A program made the position numbers and the translations under genes. DNA of 64,000 nucleotides from Salticus scenicus (lineage: Eukaryota; Arthropoda; Arachnida; Araneae; Salticidae). Each line of letters opens with the position of its first letter. Position 1 is the first letter of the stretch. The DNA lies in the NCBI GenBank assembly GCA_963930645.1, contig OZ005655.1:134047626-134111625 (forward strand), given 5' to 3'. The notes under the pieces are model-generated. The model did not search any database. It saw only the letters and a list, made by a program, of their open reading frames with translations, and was not told the DNA's origin. Of the stretch, positions 25,265-37,024 are shown piece after piece.

Positions 25265-27169
25265 AATATTGCGTTATCTAATGTATTTCATGCAACAAAT
25301 GCATTGCACTGCTAAAATAAAATAATGTCTTTTTTATTTTCAATTGTTTATTGAATTTTGCCGTAGACAGTATGCCATAGACAGTACAATAAATCTGCTA
25401 GGGTGTATATATTTTTTCCATGAAAACGAAACTATTGACTTTCTCTAGACATTACTATTAGAATGTGGTTTATATTTCATAAGATAAGTCAGCAGCAGTT
25501 TTATACACGTGCTGCAAGAGTTCTTTGTGCAAACGAAAAAAAAAAAAGAAAATGCTGGCATAGATAGATAGTCATGACTAATTAAGCACAATTAATTTTT
25601 AGGCGATATTAAGAGAAAAATCCTTAACTCTTCAACAATTAATCAATTTATAGGTTAATGTATGAACAACATTTATATTCTAAGCTTTGTTCAATATTTA
25701 CAAATTTAATATTATTTTATATTTCCGAAGTTTGATGTTCATTTACCCTGAGTCAGATGATATCGGGTGCAATGCCTGAGTTAATTATGTTGCTCTGTTT
25801 TACCTGTCACCTATAATCTATATAAACACAAGTCGTTACCTTACCTTGTTAGTTGATAAACTGAAGCTTCGCATGGTTGCTCATCCAGGTTAAATATTCA
25901 ACCATGAGTATGGGCATGATGTGGAAGGTCACGCGTTGTTAAGTTCTATTTAAAGAGGGAAATTCGTAGCTGGCCAGGTAACAACGCATATTTTTAATTC
26001 ATTAAAACATTGTAGCGTATTGTGGAATATAATGTTGAGAAAAGGATGGGAATGAGTGATTTGCGGACTATGAAGAGTACCATTTACATACATAAACAAG
26101 TAATCATGGAATTTGATTCACATGAAATATGAAACCATTATCTGTATAGAGTTAATTCTATTGTGTATACAAATTCTTAACATGCTCCATATATCTAATT
26201 ACTGTAAATACTCTAAATATTTAAGTATTAAAAAAAATAAAAACTCTAAAATGTAAATTATACTATCGGATTCAAAAAAGCTTTACTTATAATTTTTTTT
26301 TTTTTTTTTATGTCAAAAAATTACATCAATATACTTTTTTTTTTTTTTTTGTTTCAAATATTGTTAAACATAAAATTGAAAATGATTTATATTAATACAA
26401 TATAAAAAGAAAATAAATTTCAAAGTATAATTAGATTAGGCATCGCGCTGATAAATTGAGCTGCTGGGAAATCATATTAAATTTAACTAACGCACATTAA
26501 TCAGGAAATGATTTCAGTTTATACATAATCAAATTTGTCAAATAATATTATAACAGAAAATTTAGTAAATGTCTAATTACGATTAAAATGCACGCCATGA
26601 ATTGCCAAATTAATGCAAAGTGAATTTGAAATTGTTAAACTTAACTGCTGTTTGATATGCATAAACGTAATATGTCAGGTGTGGAAATCCCGAGAAACAG
26701 TTTGAAATTATGTATTAATATGAAAATGTTTTCTAATTGTGATAGAATAATGATTTATTAAATATCAAACAATTTTATGCATGGAAATATTTGTGACCTA
26801 TATTCAATTAGTAAAGGCTCAAGCGTATTAATTTTATTAGGTGTATCTGTATTCAGTTAAAAATAAGCTTATAGCTTCAATAAAGCAATATGCTAATTTA
26901 GGTTTACCTAACTGGAACTAATATAGATATATATATATATAAAAAAAAAAAAAAAGTGGTGTTAACTTTTACCATTTTTGTAGTACTTACCATTAAATTG
27001 GCTTAACTGAAAAGGAAAAAATTCTAAAAATATTAGTTGCAGCTAAATTGTTTGAAACTGAAATCAAATTTTTGGTGATATGTTGAGTTTTATTTTTAAC
27101 AATATGAATAATCTAACTGCGATAAAATGTAACTTTATATCTTATACTATTAAGTGAGCAATATTTGTA

Positions 27170-27220
<51 letters not shown>

Positions 27221-27281
27221 TTATAGATATTATTATATTATTTATAGATATTTATTATTTTATAGATATCGACAGTTTTTA
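25021..27281. other. AT-rich intergenic DNA; candidate promoter-like stretch near 25.82 kb
   Basis: A (TA)n tract is at 25217-25261 and another at 27168-27216. A less AT-rich stretch at about 25750-25985 contains CTATATAAAC followed within 160 bp by a splice-donor-like CAGGTAAC, the look of a short 5' exon. No open frame or homology supports it, so no gene is called. Confidence 0.45.
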
Positions 27282-27854
27282 GTAATTTAGCAATGCTCAC
27301 TGTTATAATTTTTATATTAAGGAATGGTAGCATAACATTATACTAACCCAACGGGAGGGCGTAACCATTATTTTTTAAATCAAACAAAAAAAAAAAGAAA
27401 AAAAAGAAAGTTAATTTTGTAACAATTCAGAATTACTGCAATACATGGTGATAGCTGAAACTTATACCGTATATTCTGCGTGCTTTTTTTTTTTTTTTTT
27501 AATTGAAATGCGCTTTAAAAAATATATAATGCATTTTGTTATTACATTTTAAAATTGTACGAATCTGTATTAATATATAAAGAAGAAATGTTTGTTTTAT
27601 GTAGAGGGTAATTTAGCAATGCTCACTGTTATAATTTTTATATTGAGGAATGGTAGCATAGCATTATTCTAACCCAACGGGAGGGCGTAACCATTATATT
27701 TTAAATCAGAAGAAAATATATATATAGAAAGTTAATTCTGTAACAATTCAGAATTATTTCAATAGATGGCAATAGCTAAAACTTTTGCCGTATATTCTGT
27801 TTTTTTTTTTTTAATTGAAATGCGCATTAAAAAAATATTTAACTTATTTTGTTA
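27282..27854. repeat. Tandem duplication, unit about 325 bp (first copy and start of second)
   Basis: The run starting TTTAGCAATGCTCACTG (27286) restarts at about 27612 with high similarity, including AACGGGAGGGCGTAACC in both. The second copy is interrupted at 27854 by a Helitron and resumes at 29982 (TTACATTTTAAAATTTGTAC). The first copy preserves the uninterrupted site at 27541/27542. Confidence 0.88.
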
Positions 27855-29981
27855 TCCCCTGTATTACTAAAATCTGTGCGCATTTCTCTCTGTGTGTGTG
27901 TGTGTGTGTGTGAAATGCCTTATGGCTGCTAAAGCTCCGGCACTATTGGTCTCAGGGGCTCGAAATGGTACCAGAAGACATGGAATTTCTTCATCTGGAC
28001 ATCACAATAATTCGCTAAGCGATGTGAATTAAAACGTCTAACTATGTCTAATAAAAAAAAGTGATTCAAAATGCCAGGCGACCGTAATTTGCATTCGGAA
28101 CCGCGTACCGCAAACGAAAAAGCAGAGAGAGAAAATTTCGTGGGATTTTGTAAAACGATCCTGGGTGAACGGTTCGAAATATTGAAAATACACCTGTACC
28201 ACCAGAAAGAACATTTATCACCGATTTTTACGGTAGAAATTCTTTTTAAAAATACGGATTTCTTATATTAAAAAAAAAAAAGTTTTAAAAAGGGTCCAAA
28301 ATTTCTCTTTTTCTTGATTGTCTTTTTTAAAAAGCGCTGTAGGACCGAATAACTCTTCCATTTCTTAACAACCGGCATATTTTGAAAGAACATTTAATCC
28401 TCTTTCGAACCATATAAACATTTTAACAAAATACGGATTAGCGATCCAAATTTTTAGATTTTACGAAACATCGATTTTTTAACAAAACATTTTATAACTC
28501 AAAATCTTTTAGAGATAAATAAATATATATATATATATATATATATATTCGTATATAGACCTCAATTAGAAGAATCATATCTCAAAAGATTGAGCCATTA
28601 TTTCAAAAACTGAATGAGTTATATATATATTTTTTATTTTTATATTTTTGCATTAAACCTTTGAATACCGCGAGCTTGATCCCATAATGAAATTCTCCAG
28701 GCAAATTCTTTACCGTTCGCTGTGGGCACGGTTGTGGATTACCGTTACCATTCCAACTTTCATTCACAGATAAAACGGTATCTGGCGAATAAAGAAAACT
28801 TTTACCAATTGAGATCACATTTTTTTTGTACTAGGAATAAATTGCAAATTTCAAAATGTTTAAATTTTCTTCAAAATTTTTTAAAACATACTGCCCACCG
28901 TTAACAGCACAAGGGATAGTTGCAGTTCAAATTTCATCGATTCTGGAAAAAAATTACATTTTAATTGCAAATTAAATTTTATTATAATACGCGTATTTCA
29001 AATTCTAATTATGATTAAATTATTTTTAATACATCATTCGAAAGATATTTTAAAGTTTTTTTATATTATCGAAAGTGGAATTGGAGATTTCACACAATTT
29101 ACACGTTTTTAAGGGTCCTGAATCGGTTTTCTTTTGTATCTCAGCTACTAATTAAAATAATTTCATAAGTAATACATCATTAGAAAGCTTTGTTGATTTG
29201 GAATCGAACATTAGATTACAGAAATTTCTACGCCAGATGACGCTGTAATATTTTAAAATTTCAAAATTTCAATATTTAAATTTCTAATTATGGTGAAGTT
29301 ATTTTTCATACATCATTCGAAAGATATTTTAAAGTTCTTTTATATTATCGAAAGTGGATTTCGAGATTTCACCCGATTTACACGTTTTGAGGTGTCCTGA
29401 TTAGGTTTTCGTTTTCATCGCTGCCAATTGAGTCAGACCGTTCAAAATTGGTATATGTAGGTTATTTAGAAGGGGCTGAAAGGTTGGGGAAAAATAGGCG
29501 TGCACTGCGCGGGCGCAGCGCGTACGTGAATGCGCTGCCGAAGGCAGTGGGGACACGGTCCGACTTTTTACCCGATAAGAAATGATTTTTTTTTTCTTTT
29601 CTTAAGAATAAAAATTTGAGCGCATGTATACCTTCACACGTGCGCGCGCAGCGCGCATGGTCTGCGCTACCGAGAAACAGTGGGGAACTGGTGTGAGTTC
29701 TTACCCGATCGGAAATGAATTTTTTTTTTGGGGAGGGGGGCACGAAGGGCCAGGGAAAGAATACGCGCGGGCAGCGCGTGCATCCCGTAACTTGTGCGCG
29801 CGCAGCGCGCACGGGACTGCGCTGCCGAAGACAGTAGGAACCCTGTGCGACTTTCTACTCGATCAGAAATGATTTTTTTTTCTTAATTTCTTTTCTTAAG
29901 ACTAAAAGTTACTGTTAGTGATTCATTAATTATAGTGATTCCTTTAAAAATACTGACCCGTTAGCGGGCCAAGCTCTCTAG
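27855..29981 (+). mobile_element. Non-autonomous Helitron (2.13 kb) with a demonstrable empty site
   Basis: The 5' end TCCCCTGTATTAC follows A (27854). The 3' end CTAG (29978-29981) is preceded by the hairpin CCCG-TTAG-CGGG and followed by T. The same tandem unit at 27541/27542 reads through the junction as GTTA/TTACATTTT, so the insertion fell exactly between A and T with no duplication, the defining Helitron behaviour. The interior holds a (GT)n tract near 27890, blocks repeated at about 29000 and 29283 (ATTCGAAAGATATTTTAAAG), and a GC-rich tandem array at 29495-29870. No Rep or helicase is encoded, so it depends on an autonomous relative. Confidence 0.93.
29495..29870. repeat. GC-rich palindromic tandem array, about 140-bp units
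   Basis: Three diverged units each contain a self-complementary GC core (GTGCGCGCGCAGCGCGCAC at about 29792), then CTGCGCTGCCGAAG-CAGT-GG and a CTTACCCGAT-AGAAATGA tail. A related unit is at about 12880-12955 in another Helitron. The GC content contrasts sharply with the surrounding AT-rich DNA. Confidence 0.85.
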
Positions 29982-30004
29982 TTACATTTTAAAATTTGTA
30001 CGAA

Positions 30005-30241
30005 TCTATACTAATATATAAAAAGCAAATGTTTGTTTGTATGTGAAGGGTAATTTCTGATACTGCTAAACCGATTTAAAAAACATTTTCACTAATGAAA
30101 AGTTACACTATCCCTAAGTGCAATAGGCAATAATTAATTTTCATGAAATATTTTTTCGAAATTTCAATATTTTAATTAAAATCTCCCTAAAAGTCACGGG
30201 GAAAAAATAGAAAGTTCACCTGGGAACGCCGTGGTTGCTAA
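30005..30241 (+). mobile_element. Candidate miniature Helitron (237 bp)
   Basis: The 5' end TCTATACTAATATATAAAAA follows A. The subterminal motif CTAAACCGATTTAAAAAAC resembles the CTGGACCGATTT motif of the large Helitron here. The 3' end reads CTAA then T (30238-30242), after GGGAACGCCGTGG. The hairpin is weak, so the 3' boundary is tentative. A matching 5' end fragment is at 27564. Confidence 0.5.
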
Positions 30242-30368
30242 TTTTCTATTAGGTGATTGACATGCTGTTTGGGGCATTTGGTGATTAACACATGACGTGC
30301 ACAAAGATGCATAGAAGTTCGTAATGACCTCTCCTGATGCACCTGACTCCTGATTTCCGGATTTCTGA

Positions 30369-30399
<31 letters not shown>

Positions 30400-32088
30400 C
30401 TAAATATAAAAATAATAATAAAATTAGCCATGTAAATATTAGCTTTAAATATAATTGTCATCAAAATGTTCGAGGTCATTTTTCATTTACTTAAAAATAA
30501 ATGTTTTATCACGGGAAATAATAAAAAAAAATCAAGAATTAAATTTGCTTATGCATATAACAAAATGGTGCCATTATAACTTCAAATAATAATGAAATTA
30601 AATAATAATAATAGAAATAGTCCTGGGCATTTCTTTTTTTTTTTTTTTTTTTTTTTTTTGACTCGGAAGTACACTGGAAAATTTTCGCCAAGGACTCTAC
30701 TTTTTCGACAGCCGTTTTAAGACTAAATTATTTATTTTTGTCTCACTACATCATTTTATAGAAAAAGCCAAAATGAAGACAAAAATTCAAAAGTTGCCAA
30801 GAGGAGCTATAATAAAGCTGTACCATGATCAAGTGTAATTTTTTTTTTATTTTTCTATATTACAACCACTATTAACCATAAAATATTTATATTATAAAAT
30901 ATATGTAAACACAGAAATGTTTAGTTTCATACTGTAGAGTAGCACTCATTGCATATTGTAATATTACATTTGGCGTAAAAATGTGTTTTGATGCAAAGTT
31001 GAATACAAAATAGAAGAAATTGTGTACCCACAAGATAAAATCTATAACCATTTTTACATATTTTATCTGTTTACAGATTGCAATGCAAATTTACTGTAAA
31101 TTTCTGCGGTGTTAGAAAATAAAAATTTTCTGTAGGAAATTTGCAAAATGTTTTCTATTTTTGTAAAATATATTTTTTTTCAGTGCAGAAACATTTGTTA
31201 TGTTTTGTGTGTTCGTGTACACAAACTTTTGTCCAATTTCAATAAAAAAGTTTCATATAACATAGCAATATTATAAAATATTAGTATGCCGAGTTTTAAA
31301 TTGTCGAAATTACTTGTATTTTAGTTATGGCAACAAAATTTATAGAGAAACAGACACATTCACAGAGATGCACACACATTCACAGAGATACAATCTCGCA
31401 GGAACATGCACATACAGACAGAAACACGCAGACCAAATTAAAAAAAAACAAACCTTTTTTTATTATTCAGAGTCCCTAAAATCGTGTAAAAATAGCAAAA
31501 ACTCAATTTTGAAAATTTTTCGTAAAACACGTTAATTTCTGTACCATATCTGTGTTAGAGAATGTAATCAGTTATTCCAATAACTTTACAACGCAGATTT
31601 TAAATAAATTTATTATTTAAACTGTGCATTTTTAATATTGCATGTCTGTTATCTTATTTAGTTAATTTTTAATATGAATATTACATAAGAAAATAATAAC
31701 AGAAATTATTAGTTACACATGTAATCAGTCATGTAAGTGTTGGAATAAGTGTTTCTAGTTGCTTTACACACGTTCATTTCATTATAAGATAAATATATAC
31801 TATTTTCATCTCGTATGAAAACATTCATCTGTCAGCATTGGGAATACTGTCGAACAATAATATCCTTATGCTTATCTAGCGTATTCAGTAATGTCCAGAT
31901 GTCAAATGTCATATATTTCAAGAGGAATAAGTAGAACCGTATCATTCATAAACTTCAGCAGGAACGATGAATAAAGGTTTAGGTAATATATATGTCATTC
32001 ATATTTTTATCAATATACATGCATTGTAGGCAATATGTTCTCATAGAAATTTGTTTCTTTTACAATTTGGAAATAGAAATGAATATCG

Positions 32089-32126
<38 letters not shown>

Positions 32127-32595
32127 ATTATTTTGTTTGTGAATGTTTAAATAAGAATTTTCTGATAGTAGTTGATATGACTGCTTCATGAGTCTTTTCG
32201 TTAATAAAAGAATAATAAAAAAAAATATTTTTCGTTAAACGCCCGAAATTGATCGTGATAACAAGTAATTAAATGACGTAAATGCAATTACAAATTAGCG
32301 CAACTCATTTTTTTTAAATAATATTTTAATTAAAGAATAGAAAAGTGGTAAAAATTGTCGTTTGCACTCTTGACAGATGTTAAAAGTGTACTTTCCACAA
32401 ATAGCTTTTTTGCAGCAGTCGCATACATATTTAACAATTCTGCGTTTCATACATGGACAGAGAGTAGAAATTCTGCGTTTATTCACCGCACTTTTGTCAT
32501 ATCTTCTGTGTCCTTTTCAATATCTTTGATATTTATTTTAATGATCACTAAACATTCGACTGTTACATGATGATTACAGCGAATCTTGAAAAGTA
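30242..32595. other. AT-rich intergenic DNA
   Basis: Poly-T tracts lie at 30370-30393, 30632-30659 and 32090-32122. An A/C-rich ACACATTCACAGAGAT direct repeat occurs at about 31348-31390. No gene recognised. Confidence 0.5.
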
Positions 32596-32599
32596 ACAA

Positions 32600-33047
32600 A
32601 TTTACAGTTGTTATTTAATTCCTTTTTAAAGAAAAAAAAATTCTTTTTTTTATTATATTGGCAGGAATCATGTGTTAATATAGTGTAAAGAGCGAGGGCT
32701 TTAAAATACATGCTTCAAAACTAAGATATTTAATAGATGCTGAGATACAGTCATCTTTAAAATCATAGTTCTTAAGTAATAGCAGATCCATCTGTCGTCG
32801 ATAAATACCCAGACTGGAGTGAACGGGAAAACCTTTCTATATGCAGTGGAAACCTGGATCTGATTCACTGATGGGGAAAAAGCAGCTGCTGCAGGCAACC
32901 GGTACGTGAAGCGAGGTTTAGAGAGATTTCCATGCAATTTTTTTTAGTTTTTATTTTAATAATGTGATATAAAAATTAAACAGCGATTCAATTTTTTTGA
33001 AAATTTTTTTAAACATAGTGACCAGAAAAGTGGGCGTAACCTGCTAG
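32600..33047 (+). mobile_element. 5'-truncated Helitron fragment
   Basis: This matches the 3' portion of the Helitron 43636-45742: ATTATATTGG, ATATTTAATAGATGCTGAGA, GATAAATACC and GAAGCGAGGTTTAGAG occur in order. It ends GGGCGTAACCTGCTAG followed by T (33048), a Helitron 3' end. I could not find its 5' terminus. Confidence 0.75.
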
Positions 33048-33977
33048 TTAAGAACAATTTTATTAAGATGCAATTGAAGTAATTAAAGTTTTTACGGCTT
33101 TTTATGCATCATGTACATCATGCGCAGATCTCGTTTTCAATCAAAATAACATCAAATATCTTTTTAAAGTGGTCTTTTTTTTTTTAAACGTATATGCTAA
33201 TATATATGAACAAATTTGCCTATTTAGCGTTTTATTAATGTTTCTACTCAGTTTGATTCAAAATTTATGAGCAAAATTGGTACTGATAACAAGGTTTAAA
33301 TTCACTTTTTTTTTTCTAATTTTTAACTCCTATTTCTTCACTACTTTTTTCTTCCTATACGCAATGTTTTAGAAATTTTCTAAACCTTTAAATCAGCCCT
33401 CACAATAATAAAAATTTTATCTACAAAACTAAATTTAGAATATGAACGTATACCAAAAAGTATTTGAACCCTTTTGTGTTCAGCCTTTTTGTCGAATATT
33501 TAAAAAATTTCTTTAGGAATTTTCATGAAACTTTAAGAATGTGAAGATCATGTTATAGCTCATATATTTCAGCAAAAGTTTTGTCCTGAAGAGAAAAACT
33601 GAACAAGTAAAAATTAAACAAAAATCAAAGTATTTTGTGTCAACCTGTAAAAAATAATGCTTAAAATACGTTTTCGCTACAGCATGTTATTATGTGGATT
33701 ATTGTAAATACTTGCATAAAATATGAGGTTACCGCATGTATTTATGGAGATATAATGGTTTCTTTAAGAAATAGAAAAAAAAAGCCAGTTTTTTAATTAT
33801 GTTACTCAAGGTATTAGACCCAGTACAAAGCTATTTTTAGGAAACGTAGCATAGTATATTAGACACAGCGTGCAACAACCAGAAAGCAAAAATGTTAACT
33901 AGTGGATCTGCAGACCAGGAGTTTCAACGTCCTATTTGCATAACGCTTTATTCAGCAGAACGTTTTTATTTATTCCT

Positions 33978-33979
<2 letters not shown>

Positions 33980-34053
<74 letters not shown>
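33980..34053. repeat. (TA)n microsatellite, 74 bp
   Basis: An uninterrupted TA run. A second short TA run follows at about 34145-34169. Confidence 0.97.
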
Positions 34054-34055
<2 letters not shown>

Positions 34056-34229
34056 ATTCGATTGATTTGCGACATAAGGAGAAAAGTTTTTGAGGGTGAC
34101 TGCCCCTCAACACCCTGCTCTATCTCTCTTTCTTTAACGGTCTGTATATATATATATATATATATATATTCTTTTTAACTGAACGTCTTGTATTCTCCTG
34201 TAATTCCCAGTAATTCATAAATGCTTATT

Positions 34230-34476
34230 CCAAATTTCATGCAAAATGATTACATAACATATCAAAATTATTTTGTGTTGTCATGTAAATGAATTACCAA
34301 ATCTATGGCCACACTCCTCCATTGAAACACATTATTTTAAAATTCTAATGAAATTTCATTATATTTAACGAGGTGTAACCATGTTAAAGTACAGTTTTAA
34401 AAAATACCGACTATAGACCGTAATAGTACGAAATTTTTTCTGTATCCCAGAAAAGGAGCAACAGTAATTATATACA

Positions 34477-34507
<31 letters not shown>

Positions 34508-35590
34508 CACGTATTTAATTAATTAATATTCCAAACTAATTTGACATTATTTGGATAATTACAGTACGTCATCAGAATTCTTTGGGGGGTCCCGTAAATA
34601 AATTACTTAGTCTACAGATATCCTTTTTTTAGAATAAACATGCTTTTAAGCATCTTTATAATATATGTTATTTCACTATGTTGAATGCTGCATAAACGCA
34701 TTAAAGTGCGCTTAAATAAAAATTTGTTCATAGGCTCTAATGTCACGAAATTATATTATGTGTCTCGTAAAAGAACCATAAACATGGCATACACAAGTAA
34801 AAACTGTTCAGTTTATTCTATATTTTTCATGAATAATTGTTCGAAATTTGACATAATTTGGCTGATGACGTTGCATTGTCAGAACACTTTTGTATGATCC
34901 TGTACATTAATTAAGAAAAATTAGAGCACATATTTTCTGCACAAAACATAAGTTTAAGCATCACAGTAATGTACGCTAATTTCATTTTGCTGATTGCAAA
35001 TTTATGATGTCAAAATGCGTTTAAATGAAATTCATCCCATATGCCGTAATGATAAAAATTTTGACGTGTTCCTGTACACAATCCATAACAAATATAGATA
35101 TAAAAATTTTACAACTATTTCTATACAGAGCCTGAACGTGTGTGCCAATTTATAAGTCAATCGGAGGATTTTTGCGGCCGCTATTGCGGTATATAGAAAG
35201 GTATATAGCTCATAGGTCGTAATGATAAGAAAAAAATTCGGTGTGTCCCTATACACGAACTGTAAATGAAATACACACTCGAAACTATACAGCTAAAATT
35301 CCGTGTGGCTCATAAATATTTATACCAAATTACAAGTCAATAGCGTGAGTTTTGTGGTCGCTATCGCGGTACATACAAATTCTTCCCATAGGCCATAATG
35401 ATAAGATAAATTTTGGTGTGTCCCTGTACACCAACTGAAAATGGAATATACACCCAAAACTCTACAGCTGATTCCGTTGGGCTCATGGACATTTGTACCA
35501 AATTTTAAGTCAATTTTTACGGCCGCTATCGCACGACAGACAGACAAACCAACACACAAACAGTACTTAAAACTGTTTTGAGTCTCAACA
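34230..35590 (+). repeat. Satellite array, about 170-bp monomers
   Basis: The consensus-like sequence CCATAATGATAA followed by a TGTGTCCCTGTA box recurs. The TGTGTCC-box starts lie near 34274, 34577, 34758, 34887, 35062, 35240 and 35415. The last three intervals are 175 to 178 bp, and similarity decays leftward. The monomers match those at 63.0-63.8 kb and, inverted, at 3.7 kb and 40.5 kb. The array ends in a short CAGACAGACAAACC simple repeat. Confidence 0.82.
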
Positions 35591-36993
35591 GAGGGCCTCC
35601 ACTGTCACTTCGGCAAAAATATTAAGAAATCTAAGACTTTTTACTAAATAATTTTTAACTGCGCACACGCAAGCTTTCTAAAACTTTCATTTGCGTAATT
35701 TAATAGCTAAAGGTATTGAGCTACTTTAATGAAAATCCCAAACAAATATATTGTAAAGTCAAAACCTTTTGCGAAATAGAATGAACAGAATTTTAGTTCC
35801 TCTCAAAATAAATGCTAAACAAGAAGGGGGTTTACTCACATTTTTATTTTTATTTAATGAAGGCCCATTGATAATGCGGTTTTCACTGATTGTTAAAAAT
35901 TATTGATAAAACCCCCTGTCATTTTCATTTTTTTTTTTTTTTAGAATGTTTTTCTGTTGATTCTATCTGACGTTTTAAACATAACGTTTTGAACTACCAC
36001 GGTATTTGTTATGGTTTTCATAAAAGTTGCTCAATACTTTTGGCTTTTAAATTACGAAAAGGAAGTGTTTTAAAATCTCGCATATACGTAGTTAAAAATC
36101 ATTTTTAAGAAATGCTCATATTTCGTAAGTAATTTAGTATTTTTGCATTGTGATTACAGTTTGCTATGCTTAATATTGTACATAAAGTTTCCTAAAAATG
36201 GCTTTTCACTGCGTCTAATACACTACGTGTTATAATTAAAAATGTGGATTATTTTTGCTTTTTTCTTTCAAGAAATCGTTGTATCTCCTTGAATATATGT
36301 GGTAGCCTCACAAATATTTATACAGGTTGTTAGAATAATCCCGGTAATCACATGCTATAACCACAATTCATTTCAAGCATTAGTATTTACGGTCGATCCA
36401 AAATATTTTCATTTTTGTTTAATTTTTTACTATTCTCTCATTCAGGACAATATTTTTGCTGAAATATATGATGTATAACATATTGCTTATACTCACAAAG
36501 TTTCAAGATAATTCCTAAAGAATTTGTCTAGATCTTTGACAAAACGTCTAAATTCGCAAGTGTCCAAATACTTATTGGTAGATATTCTATGTAAAGTTTA
36601 AAAATTTAAAAATTTAAATCTTCAAACTTTTCTTTTTTTAATAAATAATTTCAGTTTATTTAAATAATATAAATTGAGTTTGTAGATATCTTTTAAATAA
36701 ATGTGTGTGGTAAGTTTTAAATCCTTAGGTGAACAATATTTTTTTATATATTGCAGGCAGTGGAGTTAAAAAAAAAATGCGAAAGCTATATTTTATTTTT
36801 AAGATTAATACTCTCTAGACACTTTAATGAGTTATAAAAATATAATGATTTTAAAAAGTCATACCTCATCAACCTCACGTAGTTTTTTTTCCCGAAAATA
36901 ATTTCTGTTTAATTCTTGATGTATATTTAAGTTTTATATTAAAATACAGATCTTGCATCCTTTATAAATACGCATTTTTAATAATTTGCATAG

Positions 36994-37024
36994 CCATATA
37001 ATGATCTACCATATCATTATATGG
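36994..37024. repeat. Short perfect hairpin conserved in both arms
   Basis: CCATATAATGAT and ATCATTATATGG form a 12-bp stem with a 7-nt loop. The same hairpin is at 61688-61718 in the right arm. Confidence 0.85.

Larger units (their letters stand above)
33453..36578. mobile_element. TA-flanked foldback DNA element, interrupted by a satellite-bearing insert
   Basis: The ends (CCAAAAAGTATTTGAAC on the left; the inverse of CCAATAAGTATTTGGACAC on the right) lie between TA dinucleotides at 33451-33452 and 36579-36580. This is the same family as 1817-3492. The left half runs to about 33897 and resumes at about 35625; the intervening 1.7 kb contains a (TA)n tract and a satellite array. The right half (from about 35846) is shared with the right arm of the giant inverted repeat, whose outer boundary falls near the centre of this element. 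Confidence 0.68.

Noticed and set aside
27873..27900. TCTGTGCGCATTTC as the Helitron 5' end
   Set aside because: The empty site in the first tandem unit places the junction at 27854/27855, so this motif is 18 bp inside the element.
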